This document shows, piece by piece, positions 46,160 through 54,260 of a stretch of 64,000 nt of DNA. The stretch comes from Thermoguttaceae bacterium (lineage in GTDB: Bacteria; Planctomycetota; Planctomycetia; Pirellulales; Thermoguttaceae), in NCBI GenBank assembly GCA_017447865.1, contig JAFSMO010000034.1, forward strand, positions 1 through 64,000. The letters run 5' to 3'. The notes under the pieces were generated by a model. That model had not been told where the DNA came from, did no database searches, and was given only the letters and a program-made list of their open reading frames with translations. Made by a program: the position numbers and the translations under genes. Positions within the stretch are counted from its first letter, which is position 1; every line of letters begins with the position of its first letter.

Positions 46160-46283
46160 AGGGACGACGCTTCCAGCGTCGTCAAATATAAAAAAGGTTT
46201 GAAGACGACGCTGGAAGCGTCGTCCCCGTAGAAGTGGCCGTCCTTTCGGATTGAACGACGCAGGAAGCGCCGTCTCCGCAGGA
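46160..46283. repeat. Inverted repeat of GACGACGCTTCCAGC units
   Basis: GGGACGACGCTTCCAGCGTC (from 46161) and its reverse complement (to about 46226) face each other across about 20 bases, and each arm is itself a hairpin. A third degenerate unit (GACGCAGGAAGCGCCGTC) follows and reaches the stop codon of the GntP gene. A single unit of similar type forms the terminator at 63569-63607. Confidence 0.75.
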
Positions 46284-47528
46284 CTACATGTTCGCCAGCA
46301 AAGAAGTAAGCGCCAGAACGAAACCGATGGCCGTTTCCAGCGGCACGAGCTTCAGGCGTTCACTTAACGGCATTTGCACCGAGCCGGCCGTTGCGTGGAA
46401 GAACGACCCGTGCGGAAGCTGGTCCATCACGGTCGCGCCGGCGTTGATCATCGCGGCCCCGGCCACGGCCGAGACTCCCGCTGCCATGATCGTCGCAGAA
46501 AAAGAGTTTCCCGCCACGGTCGCCGCCGCAGTGGTGCTTCCCGTCGCGGCCGACATCAAAATGCCGGAAACCGGTGCAAGCGTCACTTCCGGCAGGTGCG
46601 TCCAGTTGAGGAAACTGAGCACCATGTCCTTGAGCGTCGAATTCTTCATGATCCCCGCCAACGCGCCGGTCCCGACGAGAAGGATCGCCACGCCGGACAT
46701 TTTCGAGAGGCCATAATCCAGAGATTCGCGGAGTTTCGACCAGTTCAGGGTCACGACGATGCACGCCAGACCGCCCGCTGGAAGCGCGAGAAATGGATCG
46801 ATCTTGATCCCGGCCAGAGGACGCAGCGCCAGAAGAGCCAGCGTCACTACGGGTCCGCAAAGCGCCGCCCAAAGGTGAGGGCCCTTACTCTGCATATCAG
46901 TCGGGTGTTCCGTCATCTCTTCCGTAAGAATCAGTCCGCGCCGGGAAATGAGCCATGCAAGAAAGACCGTGAAAATGACTCCCACCACGGCCGGGATCCA
47001 GTTCGCGAGCATCACATCGGAAAGATCCGCTCCGAACTGTTCGGCAACGGAAATCGTATTCGGGTTCGGCGAGACGACGTTCCCGGCCTTTCCACCCCCC
47101 ACGAGAGCCAGCAGAATGCAACGTCTCGAAAGCCCAGCCTTGGCGCCAACCGCCAGCCCGATCGGCGCTGCGGTGATGACCGCCACATCGACGAACACGC
47201 CGGAGAGAGTAAGGAGAAAAGCCGCTAAAGCAAGAGCCAAAAGGACGTTTCGGGCTCCCAGGCCGCGAATGATCGAGTCGGCGATTCTCTGGGCGCTTCC
47301 CGTTTTGACCAACGCGCCGGAAAGAACACCTGCAGAAAGGATTCGGACGATTGCCGGCACCATGTCGCCCACGCCCTCAAAGATCTGCTTCACGATCGTA
47401 TTCAGATCCAGCCCGCCGATCACACCGCCAAGGACCGCAGCGAGGATCATGCTGTACGCGGGGTTGAATTTCCGAATGATTAAAAAAATTCCGACCGCCA
47501 GGCCGATAAGTGCGCCGATTCCTGTCAT
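46284..47528 (-). CDS. GntP-family permease (gluconate/organic-acid:H+ symporter type)
   Basis: 414 residues with about 11-12 hydrophobic segments. Family marks are GLGARNVLLALALAAFLLTLSGVFVD when read in parts, GGGKAGNVVSPNPNTI, and the C-terminal GSTTAAATVAGNSF followed by HATAGSVQMPLSERLKLVP. Known members carry gluconate, glycerate or related sugar acids with protons across the inner membrane. No sugar-acid kinase or dehydratase is adjacent, so the substrate is open. AAAGG precedes the ATG. The gene is monocistronic by context. Confidence 0.85.
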   Translation of the reverse strand: MTGIGALIGLAVGIFLIIRKFNPAYSMILAAVLGGVIGGLDLNTIVKQIFEGVGDMVPAIVRILSAGVLSGALVKTGSAQRIADSIIRGLGARNVLLALALAAFLLTLSGVFVDVAVITAAPIGLAVGAKAGLSRRCILLALVGGGKAGNVVSPNPNTISVAEQFGADLSDVMLANWIPAVVGVIFTVFLAWLISRRGLILTEEMTEHPTDMQSKGPHLWAALCGPVVTLALLALRPLAGIKIDPFLALPAGGLACIVVTLNWSKLRESLDYGLSKMSGVAILLVGTGALAGIMKNSTLKDMVLSFLNWTHLPEVTLAPVSGILMSAATGSTTAAATVAGNSFSATIMAAGVSAVAGAAMINAGATVMDQLPHGSFFHATAGSVQMPLSERLKLVPLETAIGFVLALTSLLANM

Positions 47529-47739
47529 ACAGAACCTTTTTTTAGAGGTAAACGGTCACAGTCCGTGGTTCGACTCCCTGAAATTCGGGAAAAAAGCACT
47601 TTCTCAAGAGAAAGTTTGATTTTTGGGGGAATCGTGACGAAAACCGGGGCCTCAAAAACCGTAAAAATGAACCGCTTCCTCTTTTTTCTATGAAGTCTCG
47701 TGGTAAAATTGCCGTATTATTTTGTGAAGGAGTCTATAT

Positions 47740-48807
47740 ATGAATTGGAATGAGACCAACACAAATCCGGACTGGGATGAAAATGTACCGCCGTTCAGCC
47801 TCGATGAGGAGGACCCAGGCCCTTATGATTTTTCCGACGTCGATTCGATGGAAAAGGAACCACTCGTTCATGAGGAGGAGCCGGAATATGACGTCGCGCT
47901 CGCGGAGGAAGCCTCACGTGAGTTCGTCGGCCAGTGGAACCGCCTCATCAGCCGGACGAACTGGGAAAAGGGCAAACTCATTTATGACTGGCGCGCAAGC
48001 ATGATCGCCTCGGGCGTTCCAAACCAGCTTTACTCGGATGAAGCGTGGAGCCGCCGCGTTGGAAACGTCACGAGCCAGCACGTTGGACGTCTGCGCCGCG
48101 TGTACGAACGTTTCGGAGAAACGCACGACCAGTATGATGGTCTCTTCTGGAGCCATTTTCAGGCCGCCCTGGATTGGGACGACGCGGAAGTCTGGCTCGA
48201 AGGCGCCGCGCAAAATCGCTGGAGCGTCTCCCTCATGCGTCGGCAGCGCTGGGTCGCCATTGGCGCGCCGCCGGAACTGAAGCCCCGCGAGGAGGACGTC
48301 ATGCTCTCCGAACTCGACGAGGACGTCGCCGCCGGTTTCGACTCCCAGCAGCTCTCCGGCGCCACCGGCTCGGCCAATTTCCCAAGCCCGGAACAGGCCG
48401 GAAGGGTCCAGGCCGACGGCATCGTTTCAAGCACCGCGCGTGATTTGAATTCGTTCATCAGCGGCTTCGGTGACGACCCGGACGCCGGCTACGAAGACCG
48501 CGGCCAGCGTCCCCAAAAGCCCGGAAAAGACGGCGATTTCAAGGACACGGACCGGTCCCCGAATGCCGTCAAGCCGGCCATCGACGCGCCCATCAATTCG
48601 GACCGGGCGGGAATCGAAGGGGAAATGCGCGATTCCATCACGCCGCAGCGTCTGTTTGAAAACCTCCCGAAACTTCCGTCCGACCTCGACGAAGCGGTGG
48701 AAATGTTCAAGCTGGCGATCCTGAACCACAAACTGGACGGCTGGAAGCAGGTTTCCAAAGACGACGTGCTGGTCGTTCTGGCGATGCTGCGCGAACTGTG
48801 CAACTAA
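47740..48807 (+). CDS. Acidic conserved-looking hypothetical protein, 355 aa
   Basis: Residues 1-55 are very acidic (DEEDPGPYDFSDVDSMEKEP). Residues about 65-175 form a compact Trp/Arg-rich helical region (WNRLISRTNWEKGKLIYDW, VTSQHVGRLRRVYERF, FWSHFQAALDW) that reads like a nucleic-acid-binding or phage-type DUF3102-like helical domain, though this is uncertain. A disordered Gly/Asp/Pro linker (about 195-300) precedes a short C-terminal helix bundle (LPSDLDEAVEMFKLAILNHK). No signal peptide, so cytoplasmic. AAGGAG lies before the ATG and a hairpin terminator after. Function not recognised. Confidence 0.7.
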   Translation: MNWNETNTNPDWDENVPPFSLDEEDPGPYDFSDVDSMEKEPLVHEEEPEYDVALAEEASREFVGQWNRLISRTNWEKGKLIYDWRASMIASGVPNQLYSDEAWSRRVGNVTSQHVGRLRRVYERFGETHDQYDGLFWSHFQAALDWDDAEVWLEGAAQNRWSVSLMRRQRWVAIGAPPELKPREEDVMLSELDEDVAAGFDSQQLSGATGSANFPSPEQAGRVQADGIVSSTARDLNSFISGFGDDPDAGYEDRGQRPQKPGKDGDFKDTDRSPNAVKPAIDAPINSDRAGIEGEMRDSITPQRLFENLPKLPSDLDEAVEMFKLAILNHKLDGWKQVSKDDVLVVLAMLRELCN

Positions 48808-48843
48808 ATCACACGCCCGGCCTTTTTTGAAAATTGAATTTTC

Positions 48844-48873
48844 AGCGCGCTTTCACCCGAAGGCGCGCTTTTT
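48844..48873. terminator. Bidirectional terminator between the acidic hypothetical and pheS
   Basis: AGCGCGC pairs with GCGCGCT, followed by TTTTTG on the plus strand. The flanking A-rich and T-rich tracts allow use in both directions between these convergent genes. Confidence 0.75.
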
Positions 48874-48902
48874 GTTTGGGCTTTGAAAAACGGTCTAAAC
48901 CG

Positions 48903-49922
48903 TCACACAAACGTCGGGAACTGCGTGTTGAAACGCACGTCGCCCGCGTTGAGCAGACGAATGTCCGGGATCCCGAATTTCATCATCGCCAGACGCGTCA
49001 AACCGACGCCGAACGCGAAACCGCTGTACTCGTTCGGGTCCACGCCGGCGTGTTCCAGAACGCGCGGATGGATCAGGCCGCAGGGGATCAGCTCGAGCCA
49101 GCCGGTTCCGTGGCACGTGGAGCAGCCTTCGCCGTGGCAAAGCTGGCACTGGAAATCGAGTTCAAACCCCGGCTCGACGAACGGGAAGAAGCCCTGGCGC
49201 AGACGCACGGTCGCCTCGTAGTGGAAAATCTGGCTCAGGAGCGTCTTCATGACGGCGATCAGGTTCGCGACGGAAATATTTTTATCGACCACGAGCCCCT
49301 CGCACTGGTAAAAAGTGTTCTCGTGGCTCGGGTCCACCGCCTCATTGCGGAAGCAGCGTCCCGGGAAAATGGCGCGGAGCGGAACGCCCAGCTTCTGCAT
49401 CGCGCGGACCTGGTTCGCCGACGTGTGCGTACGCATGAGCATCTGATTCTTCAGCCAGTACGTGTCCTGCATTTCGCGCGCCGGGTGGTCCGACGGAATG
49501 TTCACCGCGTCGAAATTATAAAACTCCAGTTCACATTCCGGCGACGGCACGACCGTGAAGCCCATCCCCTGGAAAATCGATTCCAGCTCCATCTGAATGA
49601 GCGTGATCGGGTGCAGGGACCCCAGGGTGCGGCCCGTTCCGGGAAGCGTGAGGTCCAGGCCCGTGGTCTTCTTCGCAGGCGCGGCGTTCGCGGCGGCCTC
49701 TTTCGCGGCGGCGAGGGCTTGCTCCGCAAAGTTTTTCAGTTCGTTCAGCTTGGAACCAAACGCCTTCTTTTCCTCGATGGAGAGGGAGTGAAAGTCCGTG
49801 TTTTTAGCCAGATTGGTGATGGATCCTTTCTTGCCGAGGTACTTGATTCGTACCTGCTCGATCGCGTCAGCCGTCTTGGCGGCGGCAAGGTCTGCCGTGA
49901 ACTGTTCTTTAAGTGCCTGCAT
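48903..49922 (-). CDS. pheS: Phenylalanyl-tRNA synthetase alpha subunit
   Basis: Catalytic subunit of the alpha2-beta2 enzyme charging tRNA-Phe. The N-terminal coiled coil (KYLGKKGSITNLAK) is followed by the class II core: HPITLIQMELESIFQGMGF, then FRNEAVDPSHENTFYQCEG (motif 2) and FAFGVGLTRLAMMKFGIPDIR (motif 3). A CxxC-x4-CxxC knuckle (CQLCHGEGCSTC, about residues 255-266) is inserted ahead of GTGWLELIPCG; this occurs in several bacterial PheS lineages and probably binds zinc. 339 residues. The beta subunit gene is not adjacent. A TATAAT (49974-49969, minus) and the dyad GGGAA/TTCCC lie in the leader. Confidence 0.96.
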   Translation of the reverse strand: MQALKEQFTADLAAAKTADAIEQVRIKYLGKKGSITNLAKNTDFHSLSIEEKKAFGSKLNELKNFAEQALAAAKEAAANAAPAKKTTGLDLTLPGTGRTLGSLHPITLIQMELESIFQGMGFTVVPSPECELEFYNFDAVNIPSDHPAREMQDTYWLKNQMLMRTHTSANQVRAMQKLGVPLRAIFPGRCFRNEAVDPSHENTFYQCEGLVVDKNISVANLIAVMKTLLSQIFHYEATVRLRQGFFPFVEPGFELDFQCQLCHGEGCSTCHGTGWLELIPCGLIHPRVLEHAGVDPNEYSGFAFGVGLTRLAMMKFGIPDIRLLNAGDVRFNTQFPTFV

Positions 49923-50022
49923 TGGTTAATCCTCTGGTTTGCAAACGGGAATGAATAAAATCGTTCCCATTATACCTCAAAAACGCAAAAAAGAAAGGCC
50001 CCCCACCGGGAAAAAGACGAAT

Positions 50023-52347
50023 TTATTGCGGAGCGGCGTTTCTCCCCCGAAACCCCTTTTTCCCGCATTTCGTTTTCTGGCCTTTCAGGTCCATTCGGAC
50101 GAACCAGTCGCTGTACTGGACCTCCATGTACTCGCCGCGCCCCGCGAAAATATTATCCCGCCCAAGCTCGAAATTGGTCAGGGACTCCGGCATTTTCGCG
50201 ACCGGAAGCAGTTCACCGGCGTGGACCGAATCGAACCGTCCGGGGTAATGCACGCCCCAGTCCGGCCTGAAGCCGAACGTGGTCCAGTTCGGGCGCTCCC
50301 ATGCCGTGCCGTCCTCCATGGGCGTGAATCGGGTCTGGTTGCGGATCGTCGCGAAATGCTCGAAACGCGGGGAAATGTAATGCACTTTGGAAAGGCCGTT
50401 GACGCCGAAACGGGCGCGCCAGTAAACGGAGACGTACAGAATTTCATCCCCACGGCGCAGGACCGCCACGCCATCCGTTTCGTCGGTAAACGTGACGTCC
50501 GGCTCGCCGGGACTCAAGGGAAGCCTCGGAAGCTTTCGGTTGGCGTTGGTTTTGCGGAGTTTTTCCAGTTCCGCCGTCAGCCACGCATACTGCGCCGGAA
50601 CGTCCATCAGCGCGTTCGTCATGCGCTGCGACCGGTCCTTGAGCAGTTCCGCCAGCACGGGGAAAAACTGGCCGTCATCGAGCATCTGGCCGAACGCCGC
50701 GACGCTTTCCTCGGTGCGAACGACCCACGGGAGCCAGCTTGCCGCGCCCTCTTTTCCGCTTCTGGCCCCGTACATGACCGGCCCGATCAAGGCCGTATCG
50801 CGCCAGCCGATGCCGGTCTCAAGGCGCATGGCCCGGAAGCCCTCATCGTCCGGGGCGGGATAGCGGAAAAACGAGCGCGCGTGCGTCATTTTCGCGAGCT
50901 GCTCACGAATTTCCGGGTCGCCGCTGGTGGGGTCGAGCGCTCCGTTGGCGCCGAATTTGCAGGTGGAGAGGTAAATCAGCACGCCCCAGTCCAGGACCTC
51001 GCCGTAACTGCCGACGTAGCCCAGTTCGCGTGTCAGGCCCTGCGGCGTCGTCTGGTAAAAATCGTCCCCCAGCGGCCGGGCGGGCCCATCCGGCGTTTCC
51101 GGCCCGAGCCACGGTTTCAGGCCGACCGCTTCGTGGAGGTAGCGCCGGACCTGCGCCTCCGGCAAAGCCCGTGACGGCGCGACGAGCTGGAGGGCGCGAT
51201 TCATCCGCTGAATATTCCAGTCGATGATCATGCACTGGTTGGTGAACTGGCGCCGATGCTCCGACTCCCAGCGCACGCCCTTTTCCAAAAGCGCGCCCCA
51301 CGCCTCGCGCCGCGAAACGGCGGTTCCATCCGGAAATTCAAGCGTTTCGTCGAGCCGGCGCTGAAGTTCCGGCGAATCCATCCGAAAAATGGCCTCGGCA
51401 AGCGGGCCCGTGCCGAACCAGTCCGAATTGTACTGACGTGGGTCGGACCACGCCAGCGACTCGGTCTCGCGCTGACGCCGGCAGTACTCGTCCGCCGCAG
51501 CGATCACCGCCGGCAAAACCCCCGGGTCGTGAAAGACCGGCGAGCCGGGCAGGCTCCACCCCTTCGCCAGAAGCTCCGCGTCCTGCTGGGAAATGGGCCT
51601 CGACTGGCTTCGGGCCAAAATCCTGCTGAGTTCCTGATTCGTGCGCTCCCGGATCTGCTCCAGAATTTCCGTCCCCGGCGACGTTCGGACCGGCAGCGTC
51701 CCGACGTCCGGCGCGACGTTTTGCGTATTTTCCAGAAACATTTCATCGAAGGTCGGCTCGGTGTGGGTCGCCGCCTCAAAAAGGAGCGGTGAAGGGGTTT
51801 GGATCGTCCCCTGGAACTGCTCGAAACGCTCGCCGTAGCCCCAGATCGGCCCGGTCATTCGCAGTTCCAGCTCGAGGCTGGTTTTTCCGCTCGTGAGCGA
51901 TTCGGGCAGGCACGTGGTGATGTAGCACGGGCGCTCGCCGCCGGCCGGGGAACCGCCGTGGTACAAAATGTCGTAGTCGCCCAGATGCCGGTAGCCGATC
52001 TGCTTCCCGCCGGCGTAGAGGATCAGAACGCTCGTCGAATCGCTGTTTCCGGGAATGCAGAAGGTGAGGTAGTTGATCCCGTCCGGACGGACTTTGAGCG
52101 TAAAGAACACGCCGTCGGTCGTCCAGTTTTCCGGCTCGGGCGGAAGGATCTGCCGCGCGGTTCGGCCAAAACGATTCGCCGGGAACGCCTGGGTCTTCAC
52201 GTCCGTGTGCCAGCCGTGGGACGCCTCGGACTCCGAATTCCCGAAAAACAGACGGTCAAGGGTTTCCCCCTGAGTGACCCCCGCGAAAAGCCCAAGAAAA
52301 AGCCCCGCGGCAAAAAAACAGAAACGGCTCAAGGAACGGAAATCCAT
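50023..52347 (-). CDS. Large secreted hypothetical protein, possibly a polysaccharide-acting toroid
   Basis: A signal peptide (residues 1-27, FAGVTQGE) is followed by a beta-rich N-terminal domain (to about residue 190; FFTLKVRPDGINYLTFCIPG). A helical region (about 270-560; RRQFTNQCMIIDWNIQRMNRAL, SYGEVLDWGVLIYLS) follows, then a beta-rich C-terminus (YWRARFGVNGLSKVHYISP). The order resembles alpha/alpha-toroid polysaccharide lyases such as heparinase or alginate-lyase families, but no catalytic Asn/His/Tyr set was assigned. 774 residues. AAGG precedes the ATG. It stands alone between pheS and repeat B. Confidence 0.6.
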   Translation of the reverse strand: MDFRSLSRFCFFAAGLFLGLFAGVTQGETLDRLFFGNSESEASHGWHTDVKTQAFPANRFGRTARQILPPEPENWTTDGVFFTLKVRPDGINYLTFCIPGNSDSTSVLILYAGGKQIGYRHLGDYDILYHGGSPAGGERPCYITTCLPESLTSGKTSLELELRMTGPIWGYGERFEQFQGTIQTPSPLLFEAATHTEPTFDEMFLENTQNVAPDVGTLPVRTSPGTEILEQIRERTNQELSRILARSQSRPISQQDAELLAKGWSLPGSPVFHDPGVLPAVIAAADEYCRRQRETESLAWSDPRQYNSDWFGTGPLAEAIFRMDSPELQRRLDETLEFPDGTAVSRREAWGALLEKGVRWESEHRRQFTNQCMIIDWNIQRMNRALQLVAPSRALPEAQVRRYLHEAVGLKPWLGPETPDGPARPLGDDFYQTTPQGLTRELGYVGSYGEVLDWGVLIYLSTCKFGANGALDPTSGDPEIREQLAKMTHARSFFRYPAPDDEGFRAMRLETGIGWRDTALIGPVMYGARSGKEGAASWLPWVVRTEESVAAFGQMLDDGQFFPVLAELLKDRSQRMTNALMDVPAQYAWLTAELEKLRKTNANRKLPRLPLSPGEPDVTFTDETDGVAVLRRGDEILYVSVYWRARFGVNGLSKVHYISPRFEHFATIRNQTRFTPMEDGTAWERPNWTTFGFRPDWGVHYPGRFDSVHAGELLPVAKMPESLTNFELGRDNIFAGRGEYMEVQYSDWFVRMDLKGQKTKCGKKGFRGRNAAPQ

Positions 52348-52435
52348 GAAAAAACCCTTTGCAGATCAGGAAAAAAACGTTTCAAATTCCGTGTACGCGA
52401 TACTCAGCCCCGCCGGAAAGCCCAAAACCGCAATA

Positions 52436-52611
52436 GGCCCCGCGGATCAGGCGGATTGGGCGGATTAAGGCGGATTGAATTTAAAAAACCTCGCATTCCA
52501 AACACCAGGCTACGCTCACACTTGGGGAAAGGGCTTGAGGTTTTTGAAATTTCCTTTTAAAACCTCTTTAAATCCGCCTCAATCCGCCCCATCCGCCCCA
52601 TCCGCGGGGCC
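52436..52611. repeat. Inverted repeat B, copy 2
   Basis: Arms 52436-52476 and 52571-52611 match those at 89-129 and 275-315 with few changes. The interior differs: instead of repeat A it holds a hairpin with AAAAACCTC and GAGGTTTTT arms. Together with module C this fills the 307-base gap between two genes on the minus strand. Confidence 0.85.
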
Positions 52612-52657
52612 TATAATCGCTGGAGTTTGCGGCAGGCTGGACGTGAACTTTGGGTTA
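52610..52657 (-). repeat. Gene-end repeat module C, copy 2
   Basis: The reverse complement of 41-90 with few changes. The module begins with the TAA stop codon of the His/Cys-tailed protein (52657-52655) and runs into the right arm of repeat B. Confidence 0.8.
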
Positions 52658-53218
52658 GTCCTGGTGGTGATGGTGGCCGCAGTCACAGTCGTGGCCGTGG
52701 TGGTGGCCGCAGTCGCACTCCTCGTCCTCTTCGTCTTTTTCGTCCTCTGGTCTTTCAGAAACCGAGAATCCCGCGAACGGCACGGCTTCGTATTCCATGA
52801 TTTCCAGATTTTCGACCCAGTAGCGCGTGATCGCTTTCAGCTCGTCCAGCATCGTGGAGCTCTGATCCATCGTCTGAATGTAAAGAAAATACGTGAACGT
52901 TCCGAAACGGATCGTGCGGATCATCGCCATGCAGGGCAGATCCAGGTAAAAGAAATCCAGATTGAAACCGTCCAGCCGACGAGTGGAATATTCCTCAAAC
53001 GCGGTCGAGACTTCCGCCTCGGCGTACTCTTTGGTCAGGGCCTTCAACCCTTCCTGGAGCAAATCGTCCGGTTTGACGAACGCCGGGCGGCGGGTCAGCG
53101 CCCAGAACGCGCCGTTCGGAGAGTGAAGCGTAATTTCATGAAGCGTTTCTTCGTCAAATTCGAGTTCCCACTCCGCGGGGAATTCCAGATTGTAGCCGTG
53201 TTCTTTGAAAGTAGTCAT
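52655..53218 (-). CDS. Cytoplasmic hypothetical protein with a His/Cys-rich metal-binding-like tail
   Basis: 187 residues. The body (1-155) is a mixed alpha/beta domain (GYNLEFPAEWELEFDEETLHEITLHSPNG when read in parts, FFYLDLPCMAMIRTIRFGTFTYFLYIQ) reminiscent of small DUF1795/PsbP-like folds that take up an amphipathic surface, but this is a guess. Residues about 160-187 are an acidic linker followed by two CDCGHHH modules separated by GHD and ending HHHHQD, a strong candidate for binding nickel, zinc or copper. GAGG precedes the ATG. No metal enzyme or transporter is adjacent. Confidence 0.7.
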   Translation of the reverse strand: MTTFKEHGYNLEFPAEWELEFDEETLHEITLHSPNGAFWALTRRPAFVKPDDLLQEGLKALTKEYAEAEVSTAFEEYSTRRLDGFNLDFFYLDLPCMAMIRTIRFGTFTYFLYIQTMDQSSTMLDELKAITRYWVENLEIMEYEAVPFAGFSVSERPEDEKDEEDEECDCGHHHGHDCDCGHHHHQD

Positions 53219-53325
53219 GATCAGCCTCGTGCGGATTTTCCGGTCACTTACACCAAAAAAGAAAAAAGAATGAAAGCGTTTCCGCCCTCATTCTTTTGTA
53301 AGATTTTCAAACTCCCGCCAAAAAC

Positions 53326-53682
53326 TTACTTCGCGAGAGCGGCTTTCGCCAGATTGACGACCTGCTCGAAAGCCTCGGCGTCATTGACGGCCATCTCAGC
53401 CAGCATTTTGCGGTCGAGAAGAATGTCGGCCTTGGCCAGACCGGCGATCAGCTCACTGTAACGAATCCCCAGCGCGCGGCAAGCGGCGTTGATGCGGATG
53501 ATCCAGAGCGAACGCATGCTGCGTTTGTACGCTTTACGATCGCGGAAAGCGAAAACGCCAGCGCGAATGAGGGTTTCCTGAACCGTGCGGGACATGTTAC
53601 GGCGACCGCCGCGGAATCCCTTCGCCTTTTTCAGCATACGCTTTTTGGCTTTTGCACGAGCTGCACCATTGGTAGTACGCAT
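53326..53682 (-). CDS. rplT: 50S ribosomal protein L20
   Basis: 118 residues, the standard length, with the basic N-terminus ([19 protein letters not shown]) and the conserved [19 protein letters not shown] segment. It binds 23S rRNA early in large-subunit assembly. AGGAA precedes the ATG. It lies 147 bases after rpmI on the same strand. That gap holds a CTGACG/CGTCAG hairpin that might serve L20-dependent control, as in other bacteria, but this is inference. Confidence 0.97.
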   Translation of the reverse strand: MRTTNGAARAKAKKRMLKKAKGFRGGRRNMSRTVQETLIRAGVFAFRDRKAYKRSMRSLWIIRINAACRALGIRYSELIAGLAKADILLDRKMLAEMAVNDAEAFEQVVNLAKAALAK

Positions 53683-53829
53683 CGAATTGTTCCTTTTTCA
53701 AAAAAATTTGTCACTTGAACGAACCTAAGGTCCCCCTTCGGCCTCTTGAACCTCCGGAGCGTTTACTCCCACCCGATTCGTCAGAAAAGTTGGTCTGACG
53801 GCGCGTCAGGCCGGTCTGCAATGGTCAAA

Positions 53830-54033
53830 TCAATAGCTGCCGCCGCTCAGGGCTTTGGTGATCCGTTTCACTTCGGAAGCACCGATCTCAGTGGTGCCGC
53901 GAAGGTGACGGCTGCGTTTCTGGGACATGCGGGACGCCAGGTGGCTGGTGCCGGCCGAGCGGTGCATCGGTTTACCATTGGCAGAAAGACGGAAACGTTT
54001 CTTCGTTCCTTTGTGAGTCTTAAGTTTCGGCAT
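53830..54033 (-). CDS. rpmI: 50S ribosomal protein L35
   Basis: 67 residues starting MPKLKTHKGTKKRFRLSANG, fully characteristic of L35. The start at 54033 is preceded by GAAAGGAG; the longer frame upstream is read through repeat E and is not real. infC, which commonly precedes rpmI-rplT, is absent here; the gene upstream is the RND adaptor, separated by a 200-base gap with a repeat. Confidence 0.97.
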   Translation of the reverse strand: MPKLKTHKGTKKRFRLSANGKPMHRSAGTSHLASRMSQKRSRHLRGTTEIGASEVKRITKALSGGSY

Positions 54034-54155
54034 AATTAACTCCTTTCTACACAGTACATCAAAAAAATGTTCAAGTATTATAAACGTTTTCTTTTTTTTT
54101 GCAAGGGGGGGAAAGGGGGGGAAAACGAAAAAAATTTTGGCGAGCCACAAAAAAA

Positions 54156-54260
54156 CGAATAATGAATAACGAATAACGAATAATGGGGGGAAGAATTTTA
54201 CCCGCTGGAGGTTGAACTCTTTCTCCTCATTATTCGTTATTCGTTCTTCATTATTCATTC
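54156..54260. repeat. Inverted repeat E, copy 2
   Basis: AATGAATAACGAATAACG-type arms at 54156-54185 and 54228-54260 face each other. The right arm overlaps the stop codon of the RND adaptor (54257-54255), as copy 1 overlaps the stop at 21917. Confidence 0.85.

Noticed and set aside
53830..54258. A 142-residue protein with L35 at its C-terminus
   Set aside because: The extension is read through an AATAACG inverted repeat and a homopolymer-rich gap. L35 has its own strong ribosome-binding site at 54033.
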